A stretch of DNA of 64,000 nt from Spisula solida (lineage: Eukaryota; Mollusca; Bivalvia; Venerida; Mactridae), in contig OX365948.1 in assembly GCA_947247005.1 (NCBI GenBank), positions 3,782,001 through 3,846,000 of the forward strand, read 5' to 3'. Made by a program: the position numbers and the translations under genes. The number at the start of each line of letters is the position of its first letter. Position 1 is the first letter of the stretch. Positions 23,307 to 35,300 of this stretch are shown here, in pieces. The notes beneath the pieces were generated by a model. The model did not search any database. It was not told the DNA's origin and worked only from the letters and a program-made list of their open reading frames with translations.

Positions 23307-24071
23307 GAATATTTGATGTGTTTAAACCTGCGAGATATTTGAATTAATTTAAAGCATCCTATGATCAAATATAGCGAATGTGGGTTTTTATTTCGCCAGT
23401 TATGTGTTTGGAATGTTGTTGTATAAATAATTTAGATGATTCATTCGTAAATTGTGAAATAAACCAATTTTTCTGTGACCTTTCCGGGTCGATGATTTTT
23501 CAATCGACGGGTTTTGGATTCCTTCCAGGATTTAATTTTGAGATCCCCAAGGAAAATTATTTACGGCTGTTATTCTTATAAATTATTATTTTTTTGTAAT
23601 CTTTGGGGTGTTCTCTATCTGTTGTATATCGTCGGTGACAATCATTAACCCCGTAACTACATTTTTTCAAAAAATCGTGTTTTCGGCATTTCCTACCGGC
23701 AATATTTTCCCGCATCTGCTGTCGAAGTTTCATGAAATTCGTCCTATTAGATCTCTCAAAAACACCACGTGATGAAAAGCTGTAGCTTGGTTGGTTGAAA
23801 TTTTTTCTCGGAAGGAAAACCCGTAACTTCTGGATAAATGGCTGCATTTTCAGTGCATTGTATTTTCTTTAAAAATGGTGGGTATATCAGTTCTATTTGT
23901 GTCAATATGTTCAAAAATTAAAAGTAGTCCATACGACGGCGACGTAAGCGACACTACCAAGGTTGTGTATTGCACGTGTCTCCTAAAAAACGGATATATA
24001 AATATGTTTCAATAAGTGTAAATTGAACGGAATATATATGGACATAGATAAAAATTTGGATATATAAAAAT

Positions 24072-25145
24072 ATGGAAGTAAATATGTCTGAAAATAACAA
24101 TCAAGTACGTGATAGTGATACCAATGAGAAACAAAATGGCGTCCCATTGGTATTTTTTCAAGAACGTGAACTATTCGGTGATAAAAAACCGGATCAAGAT
24201 TTGTGGCTTAAGCATGAGGAGCTATACACTAGTATATCGCATGTCATTGAACCTACGCATCTTACAGGGCTCCAGAGAGTTAGGGGTATGTGGCGTATAT
24301 ATGTTGAGACTTTAGACGACAAAGTTGACCTAGTTTCGGCTGGGGTCATTTTACGGGGTAAACGTCTACCCATATTAAGTACCAACCCATTACGACTCGA
24401 TGGTGAAAATACTGTTCGCATCAGAGTGAAAGACATACCGCTTTCAGTTGATGACGGTACTATTACACACACTCTTATTCGCAGAGATATTGAAGTGATA
24501 TCAGCTTACCGCGAGAAACTACGCATTGGCGGTAAACTCACGAACTGCGACACTGGTGACCGTGTGATAATTGTTAAAGCCTCATCCATGAACACTCCTT
24601 TGAATAGATTCATGACTTTTGGTAAATTCAAAGCAACCGTCTTCCATCGCGGCCAAATTAAGAAACAGTCTAAATGTAGCAAATGTCTACAAGTTGGTCA
24701 TACAAATGCTATGTGCGAAAACGACTGGGTATGCACTCAGTGCAATGAATCCGGTCATAATCGGAGCAATTGTGACGCTATTAGCAGACACACCGAGAGC
24801 GACATCGATGAATCGGAATGCTCCGATGAAGGACGGAAAACAGTGAGTGACACTGAATTTCACACGCGGAAAACATCGACCGTTGTATCCAATGCTGTCA
24901 GTACTTCTGAGTATCGTGAAACTCGTGCTACGGACAAATACAAACCAAAGCCAAAGAAAACTAACACGACACAGATACACGGACTACAGACTATGATCAA
25001 ATTCGTGCTCAATACTCCGGATAGTGACACGAAAACTCCAAATAAACAATCATCGATACACGTTGTTCGTTCTACACCTACACTGGCTGAAGAACTACAC
25101 GATGAATCAAAGAAACAACGAAAATCAAACAACAAATATAAATGA
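24072..25145 (+). CDS. LINE ORF1, RNA-binding CCHC zinc-knuckle protein
   Basis: A 357-aa open frame, intact, starting at the first ATG of a short cluster (MEVNMSENN). Residues of roughly 55-190 look like the RRM-like region of Tx1-type ORF1 proteins (GMWRIYVETLDDKVDL). Two CX2CX4HX4C knuckles follow at about 202-230 (CSKCLQVGHTNAMC and CTQCNESGHNRSNC). The C-terminal third is charged and probably disordered, with KPKPKK and ending KSNNKYK. It is expected to bind the element RNA and act as chaperone in the retrotransposition particle. The reading frame is undamaged, unlike ORF2. Confidence 0.92.
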   Translation: MEVNMSENNNQVRDSDTNEKQNGVPLVFFQERELFGDKKPDQDLWLKHEELYTSISHVIEPTHLTGLQRVRGMWRIYVETLDDKVDLVSAGVILRGKRLPILSTNPLRLDGENTVRIRVKDIPLSVDDGTITHTLIRRDIEVISAYREKLRIGGKLTNCDTGDRVIIVKASSMNTPLNRFMTFGKFKATVFHRGQIKKQSKCSKCLQVGHTNAMCENDWVCTQCNESGHNRSNCDAISRHTESDIDESECSDEGRKTVSDTEFHTRKTSTVVSNAVSTSEYRETRATDKYKPKPKKTNTTQIHGLQTMIKFVLNTPDSDTKTPNKQSSIHVVRSTPTLAEELHDESKKQRKSNNKYK

Positions 25146-25774
25146 TCGCGTTATGTGATATTTATTCATTTGTACAAGGATTACACGAACGCGGATTTCT
25201 CAAGGGACTTTCCATTACGATTAACGATTACACATTGATATACGGTCATGTGACCGATCTTACCCACACGCGTCGGGTACAAAATAGACAGACATTTAAA
25301 GCATAGGTACATTGTGTACCATAATAAACATTATGTATTATATTGACATATATGTATAAATATGCATGTAATATGTTTCTTCATATGCATAATTTTGTAT
25401 ACATGTAAATACACCGCTCTATTGAATATATTAGGAACCCAACTTTACGTCTGAACATGAACAATTTGTTTAAATACATAAAGTATCTTCATACTATTAG
25501 ATATAACTTTGAAGTGGTTTTGCCATTCTCGTCGTATACGACTAATGTTACTAATTTGCACACTAGTGCGTTTCAAACATGTTTTTGGTTTAAACATATA
25601 TATTTGATGAATACTATACACAATGTTTCTATAAACCATATACGTTGCTTTAACTGTGAACTTGAACTATACATACATCATCATATATTTCATAACATTA
25701 TACACACCATCTTTTTTTCACATCTACTGCACTTCCACGTTTAATTCCTTCCTAAAGAATCACCATTCAATTAG
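25146..25774 (+). other. Spacer between LINE ORF1 and ORF2
   Basis: AT-rich inter-ORF region, 629 nt. A 95-codon open frame (25457-25744) occurs but is rich in His, Asn and Ile in the way of random AT-rich translation and has no recognisable domain. Confidence 0.6.
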
Positions 25775-28700
25775 ATGACAACTTCATTACACTTAATATC
25801 CCTAAATACTCAGGGTTTAAGGGATAAGCATAAACGTGCCCGCTTATTGCAATGGTTAATACACCAAAAAGCAGATATAACGTTTTTACAAGAAACTCAT
25901 TTTACGATTGACCTTGAAACTGTTCTTTATAATGAATTTGATAAATGGGAACAGTACCATTCGTTCCGATCGAATAATAGTAAAGGCTGCTCCATCTTAA
26001 TAAATAAGTCAATAACATGTAATGTGTTAGATTCCTTCACTGGAAATAATAACGGAAGATTCGTCCTACTTAACATTGAGTATAACAATAATATAATTAC
26101 ATTAATAAACATATATGCTTCTAATGACAAAGAAATCAGAAACGTGTTTTTCAAAAACATATCTGAACATATTGCGGAACATTCACAAGGAATAAAAATA
26201 GTTGGAGGAGATTATAACGAAACATTACATAACATTGACAGAATTACAATATCAAATAAAACCAATAAGCATCCAAACTTAAATGATTTGATGAAGTCAC
26301 ACAATTTAATTGATATATGGAGAACTTTAAATAAAACAAAAACACAATTTACATGGCGTAGAAAAAATGGAACCGAAAAAAGCAGAATTGACTTTTGGCT
26401 CATTGAAGAAAACCTTAGTCCACTCATTTTGTCAACAGACATTCGTCCTGCCCTGATTAAATATACTGACCATCTAGCAATTTCACTTAAACTAAAACCA
26501 CCTATAGAAAGAGGACCAGGTTTTTGGAAACTTAACAAAGCATATTTTTGCGATACCGAATATTGCGATGAAATAGTGGCTATGATTGAAAGCTTAACGA
26601 CATTAAACATTACAAATCATAGAACAAAATGGGAAATATGTAAAAATAACACAAGAGAAATAACAATTAAATATTCTAAAAAGAAGTCAAAGGAAAGAAA
26701 ATGCAAATTATCTTATCTAGAAAAGCAACTAAATGAACTATATAAAAAGGACTTAAATACAAACAATGAGGAAATAAAAACACAAATCACCAATATTGAA
26801 GCGGAAATTGAAAATATCTATAGTTTCAAAGCTAAAGGGGCACAAATACGCTCACGGGTGTTATTGTTAGAAGACGACGAAAAAAACACAAACTATTTTT
26901 TAAATCTTGAAAACTCTAGACAAACACGAAAAGTTATTAACTCATTATCAACAAATGGAAACATAATTACTGATAAAGAAACCATATTGGAAGACACTGT
27001 AAAATTTTATGAAAATCTTTACAAAAGTTCACATGTAGTCGGTGACGAATACTTAAACTCGACGGACACTGATAACACTTTAAACGATAATGAAGCTAAA
27101 GAATGTGAAGGACCCGTCACATATGAAGAAGCTACAAATGTTATCAACATAATGAAAACCAATAAAAGTCCAGGTCTGGACGGACTGCCAATAGAATTTT
27201 ATAAAACATTTTGGAAACAAATAATGCATTTGGTAGTTGATTCTTTAAATGAAGGTTTTGTCAACGGTGAACTCTCTTTCACGCAAAAACAAAGCGTATT
27301 TTCACTACTATTTAAAAAAGGAGATCCTAATAATTTAGAAAACTGGCGACCTATATCTCTTCTCAACACTGATTATAAAATTTTAGCAAAGGTTTTAGCC
27401 ATGCGCTTACAGAAAGTAAGGGTTCATTAAAAACAGATATATTGGATACAACATAAGACAAATTCAAGACGTTATTGATTACAAAAACATAACAAACACT
27501 CCAGGAGCTGTCTTATTTTTAGATTTCAAAAAAGCTTTTGATACAATCGAATGGTCATTTCTACACAAATCTTTGTTGAAATTCGGATTTAAAGATTCCT
27601 TTATACAATGGGTAAACGTTATGTATACCAATATTACCTCATGTTTAATAAATAATGGTTGGAGTTCCAAATTTTTTAAAATACATTGTGGCGTCAGACA
27701 AGGATGCCCATTATCAGCACTTCTATTTATTATTGTCGCTGAAATAATGGCAATTAAACTAAGAAACAGCACAACATTTAAAGGAATAGAAATAAAAGTC
27801 GGAACAGATGTTAATAACAAAAATAAACATATCAAACTTACTCAGTTAGCAGACGACACAACAATATTCATACAAAATGAAAATGAAATAAAAATATCTC
27901 TAGAAATAATCGAAGAATTTGGTAAATATTCAGGTCTAAAACTAAATAGAAATAAAACGCAAGGACTCTGGATAGGTAGTTCTAAAACCAATACACACAA
28001 TGTCGATAACATAGAGTTTACGAATGCATATGTTAAAGCATTAGGAATTTACTTTGGTAATAGCTCCAATGAATGTGAAGATCTAAACTGGCAAAACAAA
28101 ATTGAAATATGTAAGCATCTGATACAAAAATGGCAAAAACGAAAACTAACCTATTACGGGAAAATAACAATAATCAAAAGCTTAATACTTCCAAAGCTGA
28201 CATACTTAATGCAAGCAATGTCCACTCCCAAACAAATTATAAAACAGGTCACTAAACTATTCTCAGATTTTCTTTGGAGCAATAAACGCGAAAAAATTAA
28301 AAGAACAACACTAATAGGAAATAAACTTGACGGAGGCTTAAGCATGGTTGATATAGACAGTTATGTAAATTCCCTTATACTAAAATGGATCCAAAACTTG
28401 AGATCATCTTATAACGCAAACTGGAAGATTATTCCTTGTTTATTACTGAACCAATTCGGTAAAGGACTATTAATATTTGAAATGAACACAGATAACTTAA
28501 AATCGCTCCCTAACACTAAAACAACATTGCCCTCTTTCTATGTAAATATCATAGATACATGTACATGGATTAAATACAACAACCTTTCAACTATAACAGC
28601 ACAAAAATCATTCAGTACAATCAGGAACCAAATCATATGGGGCAATAGGTATATCAAATTTAAAGGAAAATGTCTCATATTTAACTCATGGATAAATTCG

Positions 28701-29516
28701 GATATATTATTTATTAATGACTTAATTGATATAAACGGCAAAATAAGCGAACGTAAAATATATGATAAGCTTAAAAATAAATCAAACTGGATTTCAGAAA
28801 GTGAAACTATTAAAAAGGCAATATCCTCAGAATGGAAAACAAAAATCCAAACAACAGAATCAGTTAAAACTATCATTAAAACTCAATTACGATTTACAAA
28901 TACGAAAATCATTAAAAGCAAGGACTACTACTTAGAATTCGTCAAAAGAAAATTCGAAACACCTTATCTACATAAACATTGGGAAGCAAGCTTTAATAAA
29001 AACATCAATTGGCTTAGCTACTACTATTTCATAAATAAAGCACTCGTCGACAATCGCGTCAAACAATTTAAATATAAACTGTTGCACAATATAATTGCCA
29101 CAAATGAAAATCTCTACAAATGGAAAATATTCACTTCCACAAACTGCTTACACTGTGGGGCTTTAGAAAACTTAAATCACTTTTTTATAACATGTCCTTA
29201 CATGGACTCATTCTGGGAAAAGATACTCAACATATTTTCAGAAAATGGCATAAACAACAAAATAAACTCTTTAGAATATATAATAATAGGTTATAAAATC
29301 ATGTATAAACAATATGAAATAATAAATGTAATATTAAGTCTAATAGGATACTCTATTTATAAAGATTATTTTAAAAGTGAACGTAGGAAAAACAAAACTA
29401 ACATTCTCCAAATATTATGTATTGATTTAGACACATTATCTCGATATTACAAATATAAAAATAAAGAAAGCTCAGATTTCATGAAGAAATTTTGTCAATC
29501 TCTCAACATTCCCTAA
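25775..29516 (+). pseudogene. LINE ORF2 (endonuclease and reverse transcriptase), frameshifted
   Basis: The first part (25775-27430, 551 codons) opens with an APE-type endonuclease: SLNTQGLRDK, FLQETHF, GGDYNE, SRIDFWL and DHLAIS. It enters the reverse transcriptase at KSPGLDGLPIEFYK and NWRPISLLNTDYKILAK. At about 27418 the frame breaks after RLQKV and resumes one frame over with GFIKNRYIGYN. Compared with relatives, about a dozen residues seem to be missing there, so a small deletion is likely. The second part (to 29516) has FLDFKKAFD (motif A), GCPLSALLF (motif B), LADDT (catalytic Asp pair) and a C-terminal CLHCGALENLNHFFITCPY zinc-like region. Catalytic motifs survive, but this copy should not make a full-length protein. 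Confidence 0.92.
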
Positions 29517-29626
29517 TTTCATTTATGATATCTTAATTTAAACATACAGCTTTAGAAATAAAAAACTGGCAAAATTTGTAAACTTTACAATTTTATTATT
29601 AAAATATTGTTACATCATTTATAGTA

Positions 29627-30564
29627 CAGTGGAACCCCTCTAATCCAGACCTGCCCGGACCAGACAAAAAGTCCGGATAAGAGGGGTTTCTGGATTAGAG
29701 GGGTTTCTATTTTTATACATTAGATCTGTTCAGCCTATTTTATTTGATTACCCTTGTACTTGGAAGGTATTACATTGTGTCCATGTATTGCATACAACAC
29801 ACAAACTTATTGACAACGGACACTAACTTAAGATGCTTCAGATTGTTCTAATATATTTATTCAACAAAACTTAATTTGTATTACACAAAAAAGTTTCATT
29901 CTATTTTGAGAGATTCTAGTTATACGGCTCCAAATTTCAAGTAGTCCGGATACTACACAAAAAGTCATGTAAAATAAAATGCTCTAGTGAAGAAACTTGT
30001 AACATTTTGAATACATTTAACCCACAAATTTGTTTCAGAAATTAAATATGAATTAATTAAGTAAAAAATATCATTAAACTTTATTATTTTACTCATCTAC
30101 CTACATCACAAAATATGAAACAGCGAGCTGCATGACTCTGTATGGTTAATAGCAAATTTTAAAGTCAATGACAATTATGACATTTTCACACATAGTTTTG
30201 TATAATTGGATTAATTTAATTATGTGACTATGTCTGTTAGTATCCCAGTTGGTTGGAGTTATAAAATCTATTGTCAATTTTCACACCTTTTATTGTTCCC
30301 AAGATATTGGGAATATACAAGATGTTCAATTACAACTGTCAACATGAAAATTGTCTACATTGACTGTCCGGATCCAAGGGGTGAATTTTAGAGCAAATCT
30401 ATGACTGGTTCCTGAAAATTTGTCCGGTTTCCAGAGTAGAGGGGTTCCGGATTGGAGGGGTAAAATCACATTAAAACATGAAGGACAAAATTTGGGACCA
30501 GATGATTTGTCTGGATTAGAGGGGTTTCCGGATTAGAGGGGTCCGGATTAGAGGGGTTCCACTG
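29627..30564. mobile_element. Pogo/Tigger-like MITE in the LINE 3' UTR
   Basis: Starts CAGTGGAACCCCTCTAATCC and ends GGATTAGAGGGGTTCCACTG, flanked by TA on both sides, 938 bp. Subterminal copies of GGATTAGAGGGG and CCGGATT recur at both ends. It inserted after the LINE, since the LINE tail (AATAAA, poly(A), target duplication) continues directly beyond it. Confidence 0.92.
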
Positions 30565-31157
30565 TATATATGTACACTATGTATATTGTAACCTGTTGTG
30601 AATAAAATATAGAAAAAAAAAAAAAAGTAGTCCATCCATCAGGTCGGCAATGGAATTGAAAACGACAAAGCATAAGATTTTACTTAAAATGTTCTTGTCG
30701 GAAAGCCCGTAACTTCAACATCCACGACAATTTTCATATAATGCAACTGATCAGAAACCTCGTAACTACAAAACACACAAACCCAGCCTCATTCCTGTTT
30801 ACATATCGACGTAACGTAAAAAGTTGCGACCCATTGAATTTGCAGCTTAGTAACAAAGTTATATGAACAAAATGCAGTTATTGAGTAATACATTTTGAGA
30901 AACGGAAATGACGTAACTATAAAAAAATCACATCATCATTGGCCAATCACGATGGTGAAATGTCGTAACTATACCGTTGCTGTGCTGGATTTATCGCATC
31001 CCTATCAAACTTTTAATGGTTGTTTCCTAACATATTTCTATCGTTATTGGTGATGAACAGCATTTCCCATCGTTTATATTTATCACAAAACAGTTTTTCC
31101 GATTCCTGAAAAGTTGTGATTTTGTAGTTACAGGGTTTATGATTGTCACCGACGATA

Positions 31158-32346
31158 TGATGAAATTACTTCATTTTTGGGTTTTAACTCAATACACGAT
31201 TTCTTTTCGATACATTACTACGGTAAACTATAATGACGGAAAGAGACGGTTAATTTCCTTTGATAAAACGGACACGGCCGATAATTTCTGAAGTGCGCTC
31301 AATGCATTTTGGGTATTCAAGTCATAATTCGGCTATTTTTAGACATGCCTATCCATTCTAGTGTATATCCATGATTTCACTGATTATCATAATATCGACT
31401 TTTCAATATTGTATCACCGTTGTTTCGTATTATCGACTTTATTGGCGAGGAGAACCAGACGATAACCTGCTCCGCGAAACAGTCCAGTCAAAAAGACCTA
31501 ATGATGCATGAGTTCAGAAGTTCATGGACGAGATCAGCGAGGATGCACAGGGAATTGAACATAACTTTAGACTTTCCCGATCAGGCCGATGTACAGGAAT
31601 TTGATAAACCCTGAAGTCACATGTAAATGTGAATTAGACTTGGCCGGTATTTATGGACGGGAGATGTGAATTAGACTCGTGAATTAGACAGTCGCCTATT
31701 TCGTAATAAAAATCTACCATGGGGATATTTGACATAAAGAACAACCACACCCACTCTTGGTGAAAACATTGACAAATGCATCACTGACAGTGACAGAGTG
31801 GAAATTCGCATAAATTTACCTCTCCCTTTTTTGCTGGTTTACCAGCTAATCTCAATAACATCGACCCGGCATCGACACCCTGTGCTGATCTCGCAGGGTC
31901 GACGCCAGTTCGTTTGTTCGTCATTTCAAATAAACGCGGTTATTTCAGTTATTCCAGTCCATGTTTACAAAACTGCAGTCGCCCATTGTGACGTCACGTA
32001 TCTAGCTCATGATAAACTTGATTCATTTCAACATCTAGTACCCTATTATTTTAATCGATTATAGATATAAATTCTCTAAATAAATTTCGGAACTTCTGTA
32101 TTCTGATTATTTCTATATCACAATAATAAGATGATTTAAATTGAACATCCTGAAATGCAAACAAATGATATTTAACTTTTGCTACATATTTCGTTCCGTT
32201 TCCTCAGAATCCAATTAATCAAGCGAACCTGACATTCGGATGACCTCTAATATTATCGTCCGTGTCACACATGTCAACAACGGTGGAGATTCGTACCATA
32301 TTTAAAGAAATCGGTCAAGTTAACTAACTCCGTGTCTGGACCAGTT
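31158..32346 (+). promoter_or_regulatory. 5' flank of AGPAT5, with a CRE-like site
   Basis: About 1.2 kb between the transposon cluster and the AGPAT5 start codon. TGACGTCA at 31989-31996 is a perfect palindromic CRE/ATF site, about 350 bp before the ATG. No TATA box at a convincing distance was identified. Short open frames here have no recognisable domain. Confidence 0.45.
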
Positions 32347-35300
32347 ATGTTTTTATCGATTTTGGTGCATGCCCATTCATTGCGATGGACGATACCCGCT
32401 GCAGTTATGCTTGGTTCTTCTCCAACGTTCATAACTGTATGGGGAGCTGTCCGAGTTTTGACAGTTTGCCTGCCGGGCCGATTTTACACGTATGCAGATG
32501 ACTATATTTATGATATATATCAGCGACTTGTGCTATTTTTCTTCCATTCATATACTTCAACTAAGGTGAGTTATTGCATTGGGCTACTGAAGTAAATCTG
32601 ACTATCATGATTATACACTGATCAGTTGATTGGCTTGAAGGTCTGAATGTCAGAGTGTGAACTGTGATAAGGAGACCATTCTCGATATCGACATTACAGG
32701 ATAAAACCCGTTCTCCGGATTCGAAATTTCCCGGTCAGGGGGGTAGACATTCGGAGCACCTCATACATTTCTGTAGAATCATCACTGCCGCTTCCGTAGC
32801 TCGATTCCGTTGACGAGAAAATATACGCATTTTTCAAGTTAAACATATTATTTAGGCAAAAGGATTGTCAGCGAGATCGTCAAATAGTGTTATTATTGTG
32901 TTCAAGTAAGACTTTTTATAAATTCTTATCATTTGGCTAAAATAATCGCGATTATTGTACCAAGTTGCTCTATACGGTATATGCAGGTGCTCCCCTGACA
33001 TACATTCGGAATATGTCGCTCAATTAATTCCATAATCTCCGAAAACAGGGTTTAACCTGTAATGTCGAAAGGGGGGAATTGTCTATCTATCTATCTTTAT
33101 GTACTGCCGAACGCCTCTTCCGAGTATTATTGGCAGGGTGCACGCCGATCCATAGTTAAAAGTTATTATTATTATTATATATATATATTATATATATTGT
33201 TATTATTATATATATATAAGACTTTAAAGTAAAACAAGTGAAGGTTAGGCATGATGGTTAAAATGTTAAAAATAATAGTTAAAAAGGTAAAAGATTAGAT
33301 AAAAACAACTGCTGGGTATCACTCATTCACTGATAAATCCTGCCTAAGTAATCTAAAGCACCACCGAGCTCTTTGATAGCGCAGTGATTCATGAGCCAGT
33401 AGCCTGGTCAGCTCAGTTGGTAGAGCACCTAACTTGCAAGCAGGGGTCGTGGGTTTGAGTCCTGCACTGGGTAGATACTTTGTCTCCTCAAATTGCAATA
33501 ATAGTAAACTGTTGCGGATGAAGTGAAAGTTTATATGCCTCTGGCGAGCGATCACAACAGCAACTGAAGGTGTCACTGGGTGGTTGCCCCTCTTTGTGGT
33601 GCTTTGCCAGTTATTTTTATTTACCACAATGTCATTTTCTTTTATATATCCATATTCCATTCTGAATAAAAAATCTATCAATCTCTCTATTCTTCAGCAA
33701 AGAGATGTATTTATTTTCTTAAGGCCAATGAGGGTTACTTACTTACTTTAAGTCTTATTGCCCGTTATGCCCTCTGACATGTAGGACAAGAACAAAGGAC
33801 CTCTGTCTTTCGCGATCTTCTCAACTCTTCCCCAGTGCCTCAACAGTACGCCTCCAATCCATGTTGTTTTAGGTCTTCCCCGTTTCCTCTTGCCTTCAGG
33901 TGTTTAGTGTAATGCAAGCTTTGTGATGGAATCAACAATGATCGAGGGTTAACCCTGACATATTTATCTCATTATATAAGATAACCAATTAACCTCATTT
34001 ACCAGGGGAAGTCTAGATCCCATTCCCATGATGCATCTGCTCATGTCTCAAATACTGTTACTGAGGGGACATATATATTATGTAGTTTAATAGACATGCA
34101 TCAATTAGCTCCCTCAGTAGAGCCACTGCACCAAACTTTAATACAGAGTCCAATGCATATTGAAACACATGATTACTGGTCACAGGTGTGATGTAGTCAC
34201 ATTGAATGATTGATACTAGTTATTTGTACAACCTTTTTGGGGATTTGTTGCAATAGCCAAGTTGTCTAATGTGTTCATACTTAACAATGCTAGGCGATAG
34301 TGCCATATAGTATAGGTTTGAATCCAACTATAGGTGCAAACTACAGTATTGTATATTAATTTTGTATTAGAATTTTTGCATTCAAAACAGTTTAATTTAG
34401 CTCAAGTATCAAAAATAGTTCCATACAGTTGTACTGTAAAATAATTATTTTTCGTGGAGGTTGAATTTTCGTTGTTGCCCACGATTCATTGACCTCTCAA
34501 ATATCTTATCATAATCCACAAATTAAATGCACACACACAAATATGTGATTTTACAGTAATTAGAAAACCTATCCTTGCAATCTTTGGTTCTAAAACATGT
34601 ACATGTCAATATTGTTATACCTTAAATCCATTCTTCGGTAATGTCTTGAGATTCTGTTTTACTTTGTAGGTCAAAGTCTATGGCAATATCAATGAATTGC
34701 TGGATAAACCCAAAAAGCAAAATGTGATTTTTATTTGTAACCACCAGTGTACAGGTAATATATATTATTGTACGAATATACCTTATTCCCTCGAATAAAA
34801 TGCCCCCCGGGGGCAATGCAATTTTTTTTGGAAAAAAGGTGTTACTTTTGTTAATTTTAGTGAATCATGTTTGCACATGATTATCCATATAATAAACCAC
34901 CAATCAATACTTAATTGAAGTCTTTTTTTCTTTAAAAATTGTATGGCCCGGGAGCGTTTATTCGAGTGATTATATTGTAATATATCGCACATATGTAATA
35001 TTTGTTGGAAAAAATGGACATTATCAGTAGCTTCTTAGTTGATTTGTATAATAAGTCCCCTACCTGTTTTTGACCGCAGTGGACTATAGGTTTGCACTCA
35101 TTCCGTCCGTCATTCCGTCAAAATATCTGGATCCTGACATAACTCAAACAGTTTCCAAGCTAGGTTTATGAAACTTGGTATGTGGATAGGGGGCAACACG
35201 GGGATAATGCATGTTCAAACATATATTGATTCCAACCAAAATTGTGGTTGCTATGGTAACAGAAACATTAACAATGGCTTAATACCGGTAGGGGACTTAA

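Larger units (their letters stand above)
23933..30622 (+). mobile_element. Full-length Tx1/L1-like LINE retrotransposon
   Basis: Bounded by the 13-bp direct repeat AAAAGTAGTCCAT at 23920-23932 and 30623-30635, with AATAAA and a poly(A) run directly before the right copy. The layout is a 5' UTR of about 140 nt, ORF1 (24072-25145), a spacer of about 630 nt, ORF2 (25775-29516, broken), and a 3' UTR carrying a MITE at 29627-30564. ORF1 with two CCHC knuckles and the RT signature SPGLDGLPIEFYK place it in the L1/Tx1 group. Confidence 0.92.
23627..31157. mobile_element. TIR DNA element interrupted by a LINE
   Basis: TCGTCGGTGACAATCATTAA with CCCCGTAACTAC at the left is matched on the opposite strand at the right end (GTAGTTACAGGG, TTTATGATTGTCACCGACGA), an imperfect TIR of about 35 bp flanked by TA. 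The words CCCGTAACT or TCGTAACTA recur several times inside. Removing the LINE (23933-30622) and one target copy leaves an element of about 0.8 kb without coding capacity. Confidence 0.7.

Noticed and set aside
25457..25744. A separate gene between LINE ORF1 and ORF2
   Set aside because: AT-rich random composition, no domain, and its position is explained by the LINE spacer.
32332..32346. A GTG-initiated N-terminal extension of AGPAT5
   Set aside because: The ATG at 32347 aligns with the start of family members, and non-ATG starts are rare in animals.
33403..33480. Functional tRNA-Ala gene
   Set aside because: Clear A and B boxes, but the acceptor stem does not close well and SINE body sequence follows.
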